From positions 17,135,195 through 17,199,194 of the forward strand of contig NC_047068.1 in NCBI RefSeq assembly GCF_902459465.1: a stretch of DNA of 64,000 bases, given 5' to 3'. Shown here piece by piece: positions 1 to 22,866 of the stretch (position 1 is its first letter; every line of letters begins with the position of its first letter). The notes under the pieces were generated by a model. The model saw only the letters and a list, made by a program, of their open reading frames with translations, was not told the DNA's origin and made no database searches. Position numbers and translations under genes: made by a program. Origin of the DNA: Asterias rubens. Its lineage: Eukaryota > Echinodermata > Asteroidea > Forcipulatida > Asteriidae.

Positions 1-2329
1 GATCCTAAGTCAGAGAGCAAGAATAGATTTTATGGACTAAACAACCACTGCTCAGCTCTTATAAAGGTGAGTCAAACTACTACATAGGTGACTTGTCAGG
101 GCTCAAAATTAAAGGCACTGGACACTTTTGGTACATACTCAAAATAATTGTTAGCATAAAAAACTGACTTGGTATGTGCAATGGAGAGCTATTGGTATTA
201 TAAACATTGTGAGAAACAGCTCCTTTTGAAGCAACTTTGTTTTTGAGAAAGAGGTAATTTGTTACTCAAATATTAAAACTCTTTAGGCCTGAAGCCTTTT
301 TTAGGCATCTGAAAGCATACAAATTTGTGCAACAAGGGTGTTTTTCTTTCATAATTCACTTGCAACTTCGATGACCAAGAAAGTAAACCATTCTCAATGT
401 CACTATTTGAGTCTGTAAGTACTTTTCAATTGTATATTTTCAATTGTGTTTTCAATTAAGGTAACCCAAGTTAATATGTGCCCATTTTACTTACAGGCTC
501 TCCCGGGATTTGAAGACGTCCTAATGTCACATTCATCTTGGTTTACTTATAGCGCCATGCTACGTATCTACAAACACTACAGCTTTGATTTATCCTTCAG
601 TTATGCTGCAGCCAAGAGAATGTCCTTTTCTAGTTACCCAGGTAATTACTGTAATAAAATCTAATAAAAAACACCTGCCATTTAGGGGGGGACACAGGTA
701 TTTCTTGATAGAGCTGCATTTGACTTTTTCAACCCTCTCTTCTTGATTGAATTTTCCTTGTTGCCATTCCTGTTTGTTATTCCAAGTGGGCAATGTATTT
801 TATTCCATATTTTCTCTATTGTTGATTAGCATCTGTTGGTAAGCCTATAGCTAGATAGATAAAATTGTTTACCAAAAAACTGTCTTACAACAATTTGGCA
901 TTTATAATCATAACAATACAAGATATCTGTTATTTCATAAGCAGTATTTGGCATACCATCCTATACCACCCTCCTCCCCTGACAACCCACAGTCTACTGA
1001 CACGCCTCAGGGCTCTCCCACACAATGGGCAACCCACACAATAGCCCTGAGCCAACCAAGGAACCAATCAGAGCACTGATTTTCTACCTTCCGCCCAGGT
1101 AATAGTAAAAAAGCAGGACAGTTCTTTTCAGAACTGAGAAGTCTCCTGAAAAATCTACTCAGCGGTAGTAGAATATATAGCAAGACAGTTCTTTAAAGAA
1201 CAAAATCTACCCGGCAAGCAGATACGCACATGGTGTTACCGCAAACCAAATATATAATTAGGCAACATTTTAACAGTATCTGAGGTCTCCCTCCCCACAT
1301 TGCATCCCCACTCTACCCCTGCCACCACACTATACTTCAGCTCTTTCCTTCCTCCTCTTCCTTCCCCAACTCTATCTGCTTTCCACTCTGTTACAAAAAG
1401 ATGAAATAATAATAATAACGGCTTCTTATAAAGTGATCATAACCATCACTTAGTGACACTCAAGGCGCTTTAACAATCAGTATTTTCCTTTAAGGTATTG
1501 TGGAACTACGCTTTACCAATTCCTCTTTATTAGAACCATGTAATGGTTTATTACAAGGTGCTGTAAATGGGTTTTGTTATGAGGCATTGCATGGTGAGGT
1601 ATATTTGGTTGGCGGTAACACCGTGTTTTTTGTCTAACTTGCAAGGTTGATTTTGTTCTTAAAGGCACTGGGCACCTTTGGTAAAGACCAGTCTTTTAAC
1701 TTGTTGTATCTCAACATATTCATAAAATATTAAACCTTTGAAAAGTTGAACTCAATTGGTTGTCGAAGTTGCGAGAGGTTAATGGATGAAAAAAAAACCT
1801 TGACGCACAAGTTATAAACTTTCAGATGCTTGAATTCGAGACCTTTGCAGCTGAGGTCTCGAATTCAATTCAAATGTTTTATTGAGAAATAATTTCTTTC
1901 TCAAAAACTACACTACATCAGAGGGAGCAGTTTCTCGGAATTCCTTTGCTCGTTACTAAGTAAGTTAACACCAGAAGTAATACCAATAGTGTCCAGTGCC
2001 TAAAGAAAACTAGTCCTGCTACATATTCTACTGCCGCGGAGTAGATGTTTGGGTTTTGGGAGAGTTTCTGAAAGAACTGTCCTGCTTTTTAACTCTTTAA
2101 AACTTGGCATTTGTTTTTTGACCCCCCAGGGATGCTGGAATCATTAGATGATTTTTATTTACTGAGCAGCAGCAGGTAATGTTACAAACTACCAATATGT
2201 CTTCAACCAGACTCTTTACGACTTGGTGGACGCCAGACACCCTGCCTGCCTGGGTACGAGTCAGGGTAGCTAACCTAATGGCCAATAGCGGCTCCCAATG
2301 GGGGCAGATTGTAGGCAGGTATAATTCTG
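1..2329 (+). pseudogene. Duplicate of PLBD1 exons 4 (partial), 5 and 6 with introns
   Basis: Exon remnants lie at 1-66, 497-641 and 2130-2329 and match the intact PLBD1 exons at 26358-26525, 26956-27100 and 28590-28790. The introns match almost base for base, including their transposon insertions, and the similarity runs on to base 2630, directly against the run of N. The third exon differs from its intact counterpart by two single-base deletions, an inserted G and substitutions, a net change of -1 that breaks the frame. Mismatches are sparse over the first 2 kb and dense over the last 500 bp. A copy this similar that starts at the window edge and stops at a gap looks more like an unmerged contig end or haplotig than a genuine pseudogene, but a recent duplication cannot be excluded from sequence alone. 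Confidence 0.85.
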
Positions 2330-2630
2330 GTGAGTCAAATTAATTTATTTCATCTAAATCAATCTAGTGCAGTTCAGTTCAGTCAAGCGGAGTCTATTAA
2401 GCTATTTCAATAGGTTGGGCACAATATTATGACCTACCTGGTTTGGGTAAGTTTGTGTTATACACCCAAACCAAAACAGTGCACTGCGCCTATAGCAGGC
2501 CTGATTTCCATAGGTAACAAGGCCATTGCCTCATCAGTGCTCCCTGTTCATTGGCACTGGTGCCCTTGAAATGCTCTAGTGTAAATTTAAATTTTTGCTC
2601 GTAGGGTGGCCTTTACCAAGGAGAAAAAGA

Positions 2631-2730
2631 NNNNNNNNNNNNNNNNNNNNNNNNNNNNNNNNNNNNNNNNNNNNNNNNNNNNNNNNNNNNNNNNNNNNNN
2701 NNNNNNNNNNNNNNNNNNNNNNNNNNNNNN
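2631..2730. other. Assembly gap of exactly 100 N
   Basis: One hundred consecutive N, the conventional size for a gap of unknown length. It separates the misplaced PLBD1 copy from the ABCC gene, so the order of sequence across it should not be trusted. Confidence 0.99.
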
Positions 2731-3046
2731 TACACCTTGTTAACCATGGTGCTATAAAAGAATAGGTCTCATACTTCATTATAGAGGTTCCACATACCTT
2801 GCAGGAAATAAAAGTGAGCGCTTTGATATACTACATGTATACTATACTATACTACAAAGGCATTAATAAAGCGCTCTTACAAAAAATGTATCACAGTGCT
2901 TTACAAAGAAAGAACAAAGTAAAAACAAGATATGCCCCTAGAGGTGTGATAAAGCGCCATATAAGAACCAATTACTGGGGTTTTTATTTATTGTTATTCT
3001 ACTCTGTATTTAGGAGTGATTTTTTTTTTATTTATTTCTTTTTTAG
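2731..3046. repeat. Intronic sequence after the gap, dispersed GCGCTTT-type repeat
   Basis: The stretch holds the motif pair 'aaagcgctc ... taaagcgccatataag', similar to fragments at 1410-1480, 24770-24800 and 60940-61010. No convincing exon is visible; the polypyrimidine tract at 3019-3046 leads into the linker exon. Confidence 0.4.
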
Positions 3047-12972
<9,926 letters not shown>

Positions 12973-13368
12973 AGAGAGACAGAAACCAGGTCACTGACGA
13001 AGATAACTGACGAAGACTGTTTGGGTCTGCCACAGAATGGTGTTTGTATTACATAACCTTCATATTCTGTTTTGTATTGATTTATCTAATTTCTATGATC
13101 GAGTCCATTTGCCTGAATTGAAATAGTCAGTGAAGCTTCATTTAAAATTATTTAACTTTAATCTTGATGAGGGGACAACAAGTTTTAAAGATTCAATTGG
13201 GTTTTCTTTGTTTCAAAATATTGTGGATTTTTTTTCCTGCAAAAGTATTTATATTCCAACATGATTTTAACCATGGGAAGGTTCATGGTTTAAAACGAAA
13301 TGTTTTTATTTCCACTTTTTACGTCCACATATCTTATTATGTGTGAAGAAGGTAATAAGTGTTTAAGA

Positions 13369-13374
13369 AATAAA
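13369..13374 (+). terminator. Candidate polyadenylation signal of the ABCC gene
   Basis: AATAAA about 400 bases after the TGA at 12970-12972. It is the first canonical hexamer downstream of the stop. Another AATAAA is near 16034, so a longer 3' UTR is possible. Confidence 0.45.
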
Positions 13375-13732
13375 GACGCATCATTTCTTTTGCAGACTTA
13401 ATATTTTTATTTTTTTTTTAGATTTATACCAAAAAAAGAACAAAAGTGGCAACCCAACTTAAGGTATTGAATTAATTACCCGTCTGAATTACCAGAAGTT
13501 AAGGTGTGCTTGTTTGTATTTAGTTTGGATTTTGTCCATTATTTTTTTAGATGGTCACAAATAGTTTTCAGAGTCGTGTAAATGAGTTGAAGGCATTACA
13601 AATTTCAAATGTATTAAATGTACCATCATGTTGTGATTTCTCTGAGCACTTTAACATAATGCGCATCTTCAATTTTCTGCCATTTGCAAGGATGAGTGTA
13701 TGTTAGTGTGCTGCAGGTCCTATACCTACATT

Positions 13733-13986
13733 GGGTGCTTTCGTTTAGCTTCCCTGGGTCGACCTGGTAAGCCAACAGTGTGTTCGAATAGCTTTGACGT
13801 CATTCCAGGGGCTCACCCAGGTCAGCCCCCAGTGCCCTGCTTGTGGAGTGGGTCAGTTGGGGGCTGGCCCCAGGTGCATGACGTTACCCCACGAGAGGGT
13901 GAGTGATCGTTATTTAAGCTCTTGTCAGGGGCTCACCCAAGTGAGCACCGCGGGGTCGACCTGGGGAAGCTAATCGAACGGACCCA
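13733..13986. mobile_element. Foldback element, TTAGCTTCCC/GGGTCGACC ends
   Basis: Left end TCGTTTAGCTTCCCTGGGTC is mirrored by the right end GACCTGGGGAAGCTAATCGA. The interior, unlike its surroundings, is GC-rich with repeated GGGGCTCACCCA(A/G)GT motifs. The short frame across it is not credible as a gene. Confidence 0.7.
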
Positions 13987-13999
13987 TTAAACATGATAC

Positions 14000-16380
14000 A
14001 TGGCGATTAAAAAAAAACAGTTATCAACTATTGTTTTGAACTAACTTCTTTTTTGATATAGAATATTTCAAGCTGAAATACTGCCACCATAAAAAGTTCT
14101 GTTTTTTTGAAAAAGGGAAATAAGCTCATATCATTCTTATATCCATTGTTTTCTTTCTAATTTGAACAATAATGATAAACTTTTCACTATGTTAATTAAA
14201 TCTATTTAACAAATAACAAATATAACTTACTGTAAACTATTGCAAACAAATAGTTAATGGCCTGACATTTGGATGGTAGAAGAGTCTGTCTCAAAGGCTT
14301 AGAGAACGACTCTGCTGGGGTCGAAGTGTCTATTTTTTGCATTTATACTGTAGGTCATTTTGGCTGGCAAGCAGATTGCAACAGCTAATTCTATTTTATC
14401 TTACCTTAAACTATTCTCCATACTTTGATACTTTCCAGTTTTTATCTGTAATAGTTTTATAATATGAGTAGCTTATATCTGTATATATTTTAGTACGGTA
14501 AACACAAAATGTTTTATATTCACTTTAGCAATAATTTGCCACGTATTTTTAATATTATGTCAACTCATACATTTTGAAATTCAACTGAGTAAATTTATCT
14601 TAGAAGTTAAATTAATTTAATTGTTCATTTGTTTTGATGACAAAAAGGTCACATTTGCATCTTGGCACAATTTTATGAAGCTTCTTTAGCAGAAAGCAAA
14701 TTCTGTTAAGCAAACATTTGCAGGATACAAGTCACAGATAGTACTTTAGAAAGGCATTTTGACTGGTAACCATATTCTGGTAAGCATAATTTTGTTGTGC
14801 TTAGCTTGTTTTCGTACTGAAGAAGCTCTCTAAAAAGTAACTAGCACAAAATAATTATGCTTAACACAATATGATAACCAGACAAAGTACCATGTGACAT
14901 GTAGAATTTATGACTGGTATCCTGCTCCTTTCTGCTTAGCAAGACAAATGTTAAGCAATATGAAATTGGTACCCTGTTGTAAGAAACAGTGTTAGTCCAT
15001 TAACTTCTGAAACTTTTAAAGTTGTATACCTTTTAAAAATTAATACGCAAGTCGCACAACATAAGCTGAAATATTTCTTAAACTATGTCTCTGCAGACTG
15101 AAAAGAGCATCAGAAGGTTGTAAGTTTTTTAGGGTAAATTTTTGTTTTCTCCTTTCCAGTTTTGAATGTTTAGTGCTTTTTTACACTGTGATTTCTAAAG
15201 AGTTGTGAACTTGTGTACATTAAGACTTAATATTTGGATTCTTTTCCACGTTGCCAGATACATACATTTTTTTTAATATGTTAAGTGTCAAAGAAACTTT
15301 CCCTGAAATTTAACAAGTGTACCATATTGAGAGTTTTTACATTCCTTTAATTTCTTACTATATTTTCCTAATTGTACCTTGTGAGCTTACACAATTTGAT
15401 TTGGTGCTCTATTTATCTGATGTATATGAATACATTTGGGGTTTTATATTTGTTTGTTTTCATTCTGATAGTGGTAGAGGAAGATTCTGCTAGAATACAT
15501 GTTTGTTATAGTTTTATATATTTTATTGAACCCCTTGTTTCCAATCAGTTTAGGAGTTTGTAGAAAATTGATTGATTCAAAACAATAAATAATTTCTGGG
15601 CCACTTTCATAGAGTAACTTTAATTTGCAAACCAGGATAAGGTTATAGGTCAGAATACAATGTACCATTTTTGACTGGTATCGTGCTTAGTTTGCTTAGC
15701 AGAAAAGGGTTTGTGAAGCAATATTTCTTTAATAGTAGATTTAATTAGATTTAATTAATTTATTGTGGATACTTTTAAACACAAAACAAACGAGGCCTTT
15801 ACAAGAGTGTGTTTCAAAGTACTCCACACAATTGAAGTGTTTTTACATTTATAATTTACCAATGAAGTGGCACTTAAAATAATGCAAGAGAAGGGCTTGG
15901 GCATAAAGCTCATTTTAATATTGTCAATTTCTTTTGTGTAGACTTTGGATTTTGTAAATTAATTTGTTTTCTTTAAACTTTAAGCTCAGTGAGCTTTTAT
16001 GTTTCGGTTAGGATCTTGTAAACCAACGAAATTTAATAAACAAAAGTGTTTTCAATTCAAGTAAAGAACATGTGTGTGTGTATTATTGATGTGTTATATC
16101 ACCCTCTTCAATTGCTACCCCCCCCCCCCCCCCCCACTTGTAATTTGTCTTAACCTGGTGGTTGTATGGTTTGCTAAAATGTTGATAGCAAAAATGGCAT
16201 GTTCCATTCTTCAAAAGGGATGATAATAAGAGATGAGGGAAACAAAACTTCTTTTCCTGTTCTCCTTTAAAAAAACGATAGGAATTCTTCTTCGAAACAC
16301 TGACTCGAGGGCTAGTCAGCTAATTTATCAAATATCAGTTACTGTAAGTTATTTTGTTCTTGGAGTGAAAGCAATGGTAT
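14000..16380. other. AT-rich intergenic / 3' flank of ABCC
   Basis: No gene recognised. The stretch contains a TTAATGGCCTGACAT repeat copy at 14225-14392, fragments of a 'tgcttagcag' element (14690-14970, 15660-15720) related to the fold-back repeat at 62606-62851, and an 18-base C run near 16119. ORFs of 60-75 codons here overlap on opposite strands and look like chance. Confidence 0.5.
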
Positions 16381-16399
16381 ATGCAAATTGAGTGGTTTG

Positions 16400-17960
16400 C
16401 GCGCCTGCGCACATGACCTGCGTCCACAATGCACGATGGCTGACGTGTAAAGCTTCACGGACTACGTGTTTACTCAGCAGATATCCACATTTGCTACAAC
16501 TTAAGACACAAAACCACCTGCAACAGTAGCTAGGTGAGTTGAATAATGCTTATAGCATCCTTTTGGAGTCATTCAACGGTGAAATGAGTTTTTAAAAGGG
16601 GTACAAATAAAGCAAACGCCGCTTCTTTTGTATATATTTAGCGGTGAATTCGAAAACACCGTGTGCGGCGTGGCTGAGGGGCAGGGTGGGGGCAGATGAC
16701 CACGACAGGACACAAACGACACGCAATTATGTGTTTTAAAATGGTGTACATTTTAATACAATTACATTCACAATTAAATTGAGTAAAAATTTAAACAACT
16801 CACGATTTCTGACATTAACGTTTACGTGATACATGTATATGCCTATCATGTCGTATCATGCCGTATCCTGCCATACACTGCGGCCTAAATGTAGTGTTTT
16901 TGTTAGATTGACAACTTGAGATGGATTTTGCATATCCACTGCAAACTTGTTTTTATTGAATTTGAGATGACAGGCAGTTTATAATTGTATGTCAGGTTTA
17001 CATGTTGATATACTGTTGCTTATTTGATTTGAACAATCACCAATAATATTGATGTGCATTAGCTCCTCCAACCCATTTTGTGCTTCTCCTCAATGTTTTG
17101 TCTTCGTTAATGTTTGGTGGCCAGACATTAAAGACAAACTAAGAGCTTTTTAAGACTAAACGATTTCCCACTTCGCTTGTTTTTCAATCAGGCTTAGCAT
17201 CTGCAAAGACATTTACCAATCACAAGTAGATGTCCAAGACAAGCCTCTGATAAAGGAGCTGCACCCCCCTCCCCTAAAAGGTATGTCCAGAACCCACGCT
17301 TTTAATATTAAGCTCGGCAAAAATGGTGCTCTGTGACATTTGTGTAGAATACATGATGCTCTTGTTTGACGGAACGGAAGTAAAAATAGTTTCATGTCTT
17401 GATTTAAATTGACAGGCTGAGTGTGTGATTTTATGTCAATATTTTGTCCAAGCTTTCAAAAGGTGCATCAGTCAATGTAATAAATTTGAGAGTGATGATT
17501 GATTTAAAAATTAAATTAAAACCATGTATACCATCCCCCTGAGTAGATGATAGAAAAGGAGAAAAACAAAGTACTTCTCAAACTTTCTCACATAGTACTA
17601 CTTTTAACGGGAAAAAGTTATAAGTAATGGTTCGAAAATTAATCAGGAAAACATTGATCACTTATCACACTAAAACAAACCATGATATCACTGGGGGAGG
17701 GGTCATAGATACCTTTGCAAGAGATTTTGCACATAAACAAAAACTGTTTGCCTGCAATTACTATAAACTGTTTAATTTATCTTTTCTTGCAAGTGGTTCC
17801 TACTAGTGTCCCCTACTGGAGCAAGAATGCAGAATGCAGAACTGAGAACCTTGCAGAGAAAATGATATTGCTAGGAGCTGTGTTCAGTTCTGGCTGAAGC
17901 ACAACATCTAGTGTGTGGACACGATAAGAAGAAGAAGTAGTTACTACAACTAAGTATGGA
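16400..17960 (+). ncRNA. Putative non-coding transcript locus A (exon-like blocks)
   Basis: A CpG-containing block near 16400-16532 ends in a donor-like AGGTGAGTTGAAT. A block at 17192-17278 is bounded by CAATCAG and AAAAGGTATGT, like an internal exon. A third block starts at 17795 after CTTTTCTTGCAAG. The middle block and about 700 bp of flank recur at 38690-39570 with high similarity, including both splice-like boundaries. Its reading frame is not kept between copies (a one-base indel in the exon), which argues against protein coding. No transcript evidence is available; a duplicated transposon is the alternative. Confidence 0.35.
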
Positions 17961-17997
17961 GAGGGTACAAAGGAAAGTAACACGTATGAAAACGTCA

Positions 17998-20297
17998 GTT
18001 ATGGTTTTTATCAAATTTTGCCTGAAATGTGGATTTTATAAAGTTTTGCCTGAAAATATGTACAAGGCTATAGTCTAATGGTTTTTCACAAATTTTGCCC
18101 GAAAATGTGGTTTTATCAAACTTTGCCTGAAAATAAGTACACGGTTATAGTCTTATGGTTTTTCACAAGTTTTGCCTGAAAATGTGGTATTTATCAAGTT
18201 TTGCCTGAAAATGTGGTTTTTATCAAATTTTGCCTGAAAATGTGTACAAGGCTTATGGTTTTTCACAAGTTTTGCCCGAAAATGTGGTTTTTATCAAGTT
18301 TTGCCTGAAAATGTGGTTTTAATCAAATTTTCCTGAAAATGTGTACAAGGCTATAGTCTTATGGTTTAATCAAATTGAGCTTAAAAATGTGTACAAGGCT
18401 ATAGTCTAATGGTTTTTCACAATTTTTGCCCGAAAATGTGGTTTTTATAAAATTTTGCTTGAAAATGTGTACAAGGCTATGTTCTTATGGTTTCATCAAT
18501 TTTTTTCCGAAAATGTGGTTTTTCACAAGTTTTGCCCGAAAATGTGGTTTTTATCAGACTTTGCATGAAAATGTGTACAAGGCTATAGTCTTATGGTTTT
18601 TCACAACTTTTGCCCGAAAATGTGGTTTTTCACAACTTTTGCCCGAAAATGTGGTTTTTATCAAGTTTTGCCTAAAAATGTGAACAAGGCTTATGGTTTT
18701 TCACAAGTTTTGCCCGAAAATGTGGTTTTTACCAAGTTTTGCCTGAAAATGTGGTTTTTATCAAATTTTTCCTGAAAATGTGTACAAGGCTATAGTCTTA
18801 TATTTTCATCAAATTTTGCCTCAAAATGTGTATGTTTTTTCACATGTTTGCCCGAAAATGTGGTTTTTATCCAATTTTGCCCTGAAATGTGTACAAGGCT
18901 ATAGTCTTATATTTTCATCAAATTTTGCCTCAAAATGTGTATGTTTTTTCACATGTTTTGCCCGAAAATGTGGTTTTATCAAGTTTTGCCTGAAAATGTG
19001 GTTTTTAGCAAATTTTTCCTGAAAATGTATACAAGGCTATAGTCTTGTGGTTTTTCACAAGTTTTGCCCGAAAATGTGGTTTTATCAAGTTTTTTCCTGA
19101 AAATGTGGTTTTCATCAAATTTTTCCAAAAAATGTGTAGTAGGCTATAGTCTAATGTTTTTTTTCACAATTTTTGCCCGAAACATGGTTTTTCACAAGTT
19201 TTGCCCGAAAATGTGGTTTTATCAAGTTTTGCCTGAAAATGTGTACAAGGCATTATAGTCTTATGGTTTCATCAAATTGTGCCTAAAAATGTGTACAAGG
19301 CTATAATCTAATGGTTTTTTCAGAATTTTTGCCCGAAAATGTGGTTTTAATCAAACTTTGCCTGAAAATGTGTACAAGGCTATAGTCTTATGGTTTTTCG
19401 CAACTTTTGCCCGAAAATGTGGTTTTTATCAAGTTTTGCCTGAAAATGTGTACAAGTCTGATGGTTTTATCAAATTTTGCTTAAAAATGTGTACAAGGCT
19501 ATAGTCTAATGGTTTTTCACAATATTGCCCGAAATGTGGTTTTATCAAGTTTTGCCTAAAAATGTGGTTTTATCAAGTTTCGCCTGAAAATGTGGTTTTT
19601 ATCAAATTTTTCCTTATATAGTCTTATGGTTTTTCACAATCTTTGCCCGAAGATGCGTTTTTTATCAAACTTTGCCTGAAAATTTTGACCGAACTGTGGT
19701 TTCATCAAATTTTGGTTTTTCACAACTTTTGCCCGAAAATGTGGTTTTATCAAATTTTGCTTGAAAATGTGTACAAGGCTATATAATCTAATGTTTTTCT
19801 CACAAAGTCTTATGGTTTCATCAAATTGTGCCTAAAAATGTGTACAAGGCTATAATCTAATGTTTTTTTCACAATTTTTGCCCGAAAATGTGGTTTTAAT
19901 CAAACTTTGCCTGAAAATGTGTACAAGGCTATAGTCTTATGGTTTTTCACAAGTTTTGCCCGAAAATGTGGTTTTTATCAAATTTGCCTGAAAATGTGTC
20001 TTGTGGTTTTTCACAACTTTTGCCCGAAAATGTGTTTTTTTTCAAGTTTTGCCTGAAAAGTGTACAAGGCTATAGTCTTATGGTTTTTATCAAATTTTGC
20101 TTGAAAATGTGTACAAGGCTATAGTCTTATGGTTTTTCACAACTTTTGCCCGAAAATGTGGTTTTTCACAAGTTTTGCCCGAAAATGTGGTTTTTATCAA
20201 GTTTTGCCTGAAAATGTGTACAGGCTATACTCTTATGGTTTTATCAAATTTTGCTTGAAAATATGTACAAGGCTATAGTCTTATGGTTTCATCAAAT
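17998..20297 (+). repeat. Degenerate 29-mer tandem array A
   Basis: Basic unit of 29 bases reading TTTTGCC(T/C)GAAAATGTGG then TTTTTATCAAG or TTTTTCACAAG. Many units carry an extra ~20-base piece, GTACAAGGCTATAGTCTTAT, between GAAAATGT and GG. Units diverge by point changes and one-base indels. Short frames reading FCPKMWF and similar on the + strand are by-products of the repeat. The same family forms the array at 40617-42935. Confidence 0.92.
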
Positions 20298-22530
20298 TGA
20301 GAGATAGGGAGCCAGTGTAGTTGTTTCAGAATGGGGGTGATAGAACAGGATTTTCTAGACAGTGTCACAATGCGGGCAGCAGTATTTTGGAGCCGTTGAA
20401 GTCGGGAAATCTGGTTGTTAGGTAGACTGTATAGAAGAGCATTGCCGTTGTCAAGACGAGAAGTAACAAATGCGTGAATGACCTTTTCAGTGGCACTTTT
20501 ATCCAAGTACTTGCGAATCTTACCTATATTCCTGATGTGATATGATGATAAACGAACAATATTGTTGATGTGTGGCTGAAGTGTCATCGATGAATCAAAA
20601 ATAACCCCCAAGTTCCGAGCTTTTAGCGAGGGAGCTATCCGAGCATCACCGATGGAGATGTATGGCACTGAAACCTTGGTTAACTGTTGACGTGACCCAA
20701 ATAAAAGGAACTCTGTCTTATCATCATTTAACTTCAGGAAGTTTTGTTGTGTCCAACGTCGAATCTCTTGGATGCATTTCTCAAGTCTTGCAATAGATGC
20801 ATTGGCGTTTTCTTGAGAAGATTTAAACGTGATGTATAGCTGAGTGTCGTCTGCGTACACTTGGTAATTCAGATTAAATTTGAGGATGATGTCACGAATC
20901 GGTAAAGTGTACAGTGTAAACCACTGCGGGCCGAGTACCGACCCCTGTGGCACAGAGTAGTTCAAACAACAGGGTCGGATATCGCAGTGCCAATACATAC
21001 ATGCTGAGTTCTATTGTGGAGATACGATTTGCACCATGCTAGGGCTGTGTCCTCTATGCCAAGGTGATTCTGGAGCCGAGAGAGAAGGATGTTATGATCA
21101 ACAGTGTCAAAAGCAGCACTCAGGTCTAGCAGGACTAGTGCTGTAAGGTTACCATTGTCCATAGAAGAGAGAATATCGTTGCTCACACGGACTAGTGCAG
21201 CCTCGGTCCCATGGAAAGGCTTGTATGCTGACTGGAACACGTCGGACAGGTTGAAAGTATGAATGTGATCAGAAATACGTGATGACACTACTCGTTCGAT
21301 GACTTTTCCAAGATATTTTAACCGGTCTGTAGTTTTTAAATATCTCCTTGTCCAGGTTTGGTTTCTTGATGAGCGGCCTGATGTAGGAAACTTTGAGGCT
21401 ATCTGGGAAACAACCGGAACTGAGAGATTCGTTTACAAGCTTAGTGATGTAGGGTACAAATATATCAATGTTTTGCTTAATATCATGGATGTTGATACTG
21501 GATCCAGCTCACAGGATTTTGAAGGAGATTTCATAATAACCCTTTGAATCTCAGCAACAGTGGCAGGCTCAAACACAGATAGTCTACACTCTGGTTGAAG
21601 ATGTGGCAATGTCTGCGGCACGTTGTAAGGGACTGATGAAAATGATGAGCGGATGTCTGAAATCTTGGCGACAAAGAATTTCTGGAACTCGTTTGCTAAG
21701 TCCTGGTTATTGTAGGTGGATGGAAGGACAGGGGTTTTGGGTTTGAGCAACAACTTACCAATTATCTTGAAGAGCTTCTTTTGATCTCCTGAGGATTCTT
21801 GTACTTGAGATGAATAATGGATGATCTTTGCCTGGTTGATCAAATTCCTAACTACTTTACATTGGTTGCGATATTCTTGTCGTTGTGTTGCCAATTTGCC
21901 ATTTTTCCGCCACTTCCGCTCCAGTTGACGACAGATCTTTCTCGCTGTACGAATATCATCATTGAACCAGGAGACTTCAGTTCGGACCTTGACTGATCTC
22001 GTTTTCCAAGGTGCGTATTTATCCAAGATGTCACTGACTGTACTCTCATATTGGCTGACATAGGAATCCAAGCAGTCATGATCAACTTCTAGATTTGCTA
22101 AATGAGTGCCTATGTCGTGGAACACTTCGGGAGAATTCACATGTTTCCATTGTCGGCTCTTTATAGTGACGGTTGGGACTTTGGGCTTGCACAGACTCAA
22201 GTTACACATGACTGCATAATGGTCAGATAATCCAGGTAGAATAATAAAGTTTGAGGCAATTGGTGGGGAGATTTCACGAGTTATGACAAGATCCAAGCAA
22301 TGACCGAGACGATGAGTTGGCTCCTTGATATGCTGGGTAAGACCAAAAGCTTGAAGTAGATGCTTAAACTGGTTTGCATTGGTGTTGTGGACGTCATCAA
22401 CATGAATGTTAAAGTCGCCGGTGATAATGATTTCCGATGGATGAAGCAGATATTCCAAAATCAAATTCTCAAACTCTAGTATTATGTTTTTTATTATGTT
22501 ATTATTATTAAGGGAAGCAATGTGTGGTGA
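20298..22530 (-). mobile_element. LINE (L2/CR1/Jockey-type) fragment: endonuclease end plus reverse transcriptase
   Basis: On the - strand, from 22530 downwards, the tail of an AP endonuclease (ITGDFNIHVDD, then LSDHYAV) leads into a reverse transcriptase with SAYKPFHGTEAAL, LLDLSAAFDTVDHN, SVPQGSVLGP and the catalytic YADDTQLY. Frames break near 21433 and 20980, so the copy is dead. It lacks the 5' endonuclease half and also its 3' end, stopping after QLHWLPI where array A begins. Rex1/L2 is my best placement, from motif resemblance only. Confidence 0.88.
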
Positions 22531-22533
22531 AGA

Positions 22534-22656
22534 GGTTTTCAACTAGTGGTTTAATCCCATAGAGGCCTAGTTCTTGATAATTTTACCGAGACGAATTCGA
22601 AGTAAATTATAAAGAACCAGGCCTCGGCGGCGGGTTTAAACCACTAGTTGAAAACC
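22534..22656. mobile_element. Near-perfect hairpin (foldback) element
   Basis: Arms of about 50 bases begin GGTTTTCAACTAGTGGTTTA and end TAAACCACTAGTTGAAAACC, with a ~20-base loop around 'taccgagacgaattcgaa'. It abuts the truncated 5' end of the LINE fragment. Confidence 0.8.
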
Positions 22657-22866
22657 GATTCAACACACTTTGATTCCCATTAAATACCTTTTCGGTAAAA
22701 AAACATCATAAGTTTTTGGTCAAAAAGTAAAATTAATGCAAAATTATATTGTTAAATATTATTTCTTTCAACACAACACCCCTCCAGCTATGAAATGGTG
22801 AAGCCCTCCGCCGCCCCCTCTGGTAAACAACTCCTTATAAGGGAATGCTGTGCGCGTCAGGCGTAT

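Noticed and set aside
18426-20124. Several + strand frames reading FCPKMWFL-type repeats as a gene family
   Set aside because: They follow the 29-mer array and break at every indel; similar frames appear wherever the repeat does.
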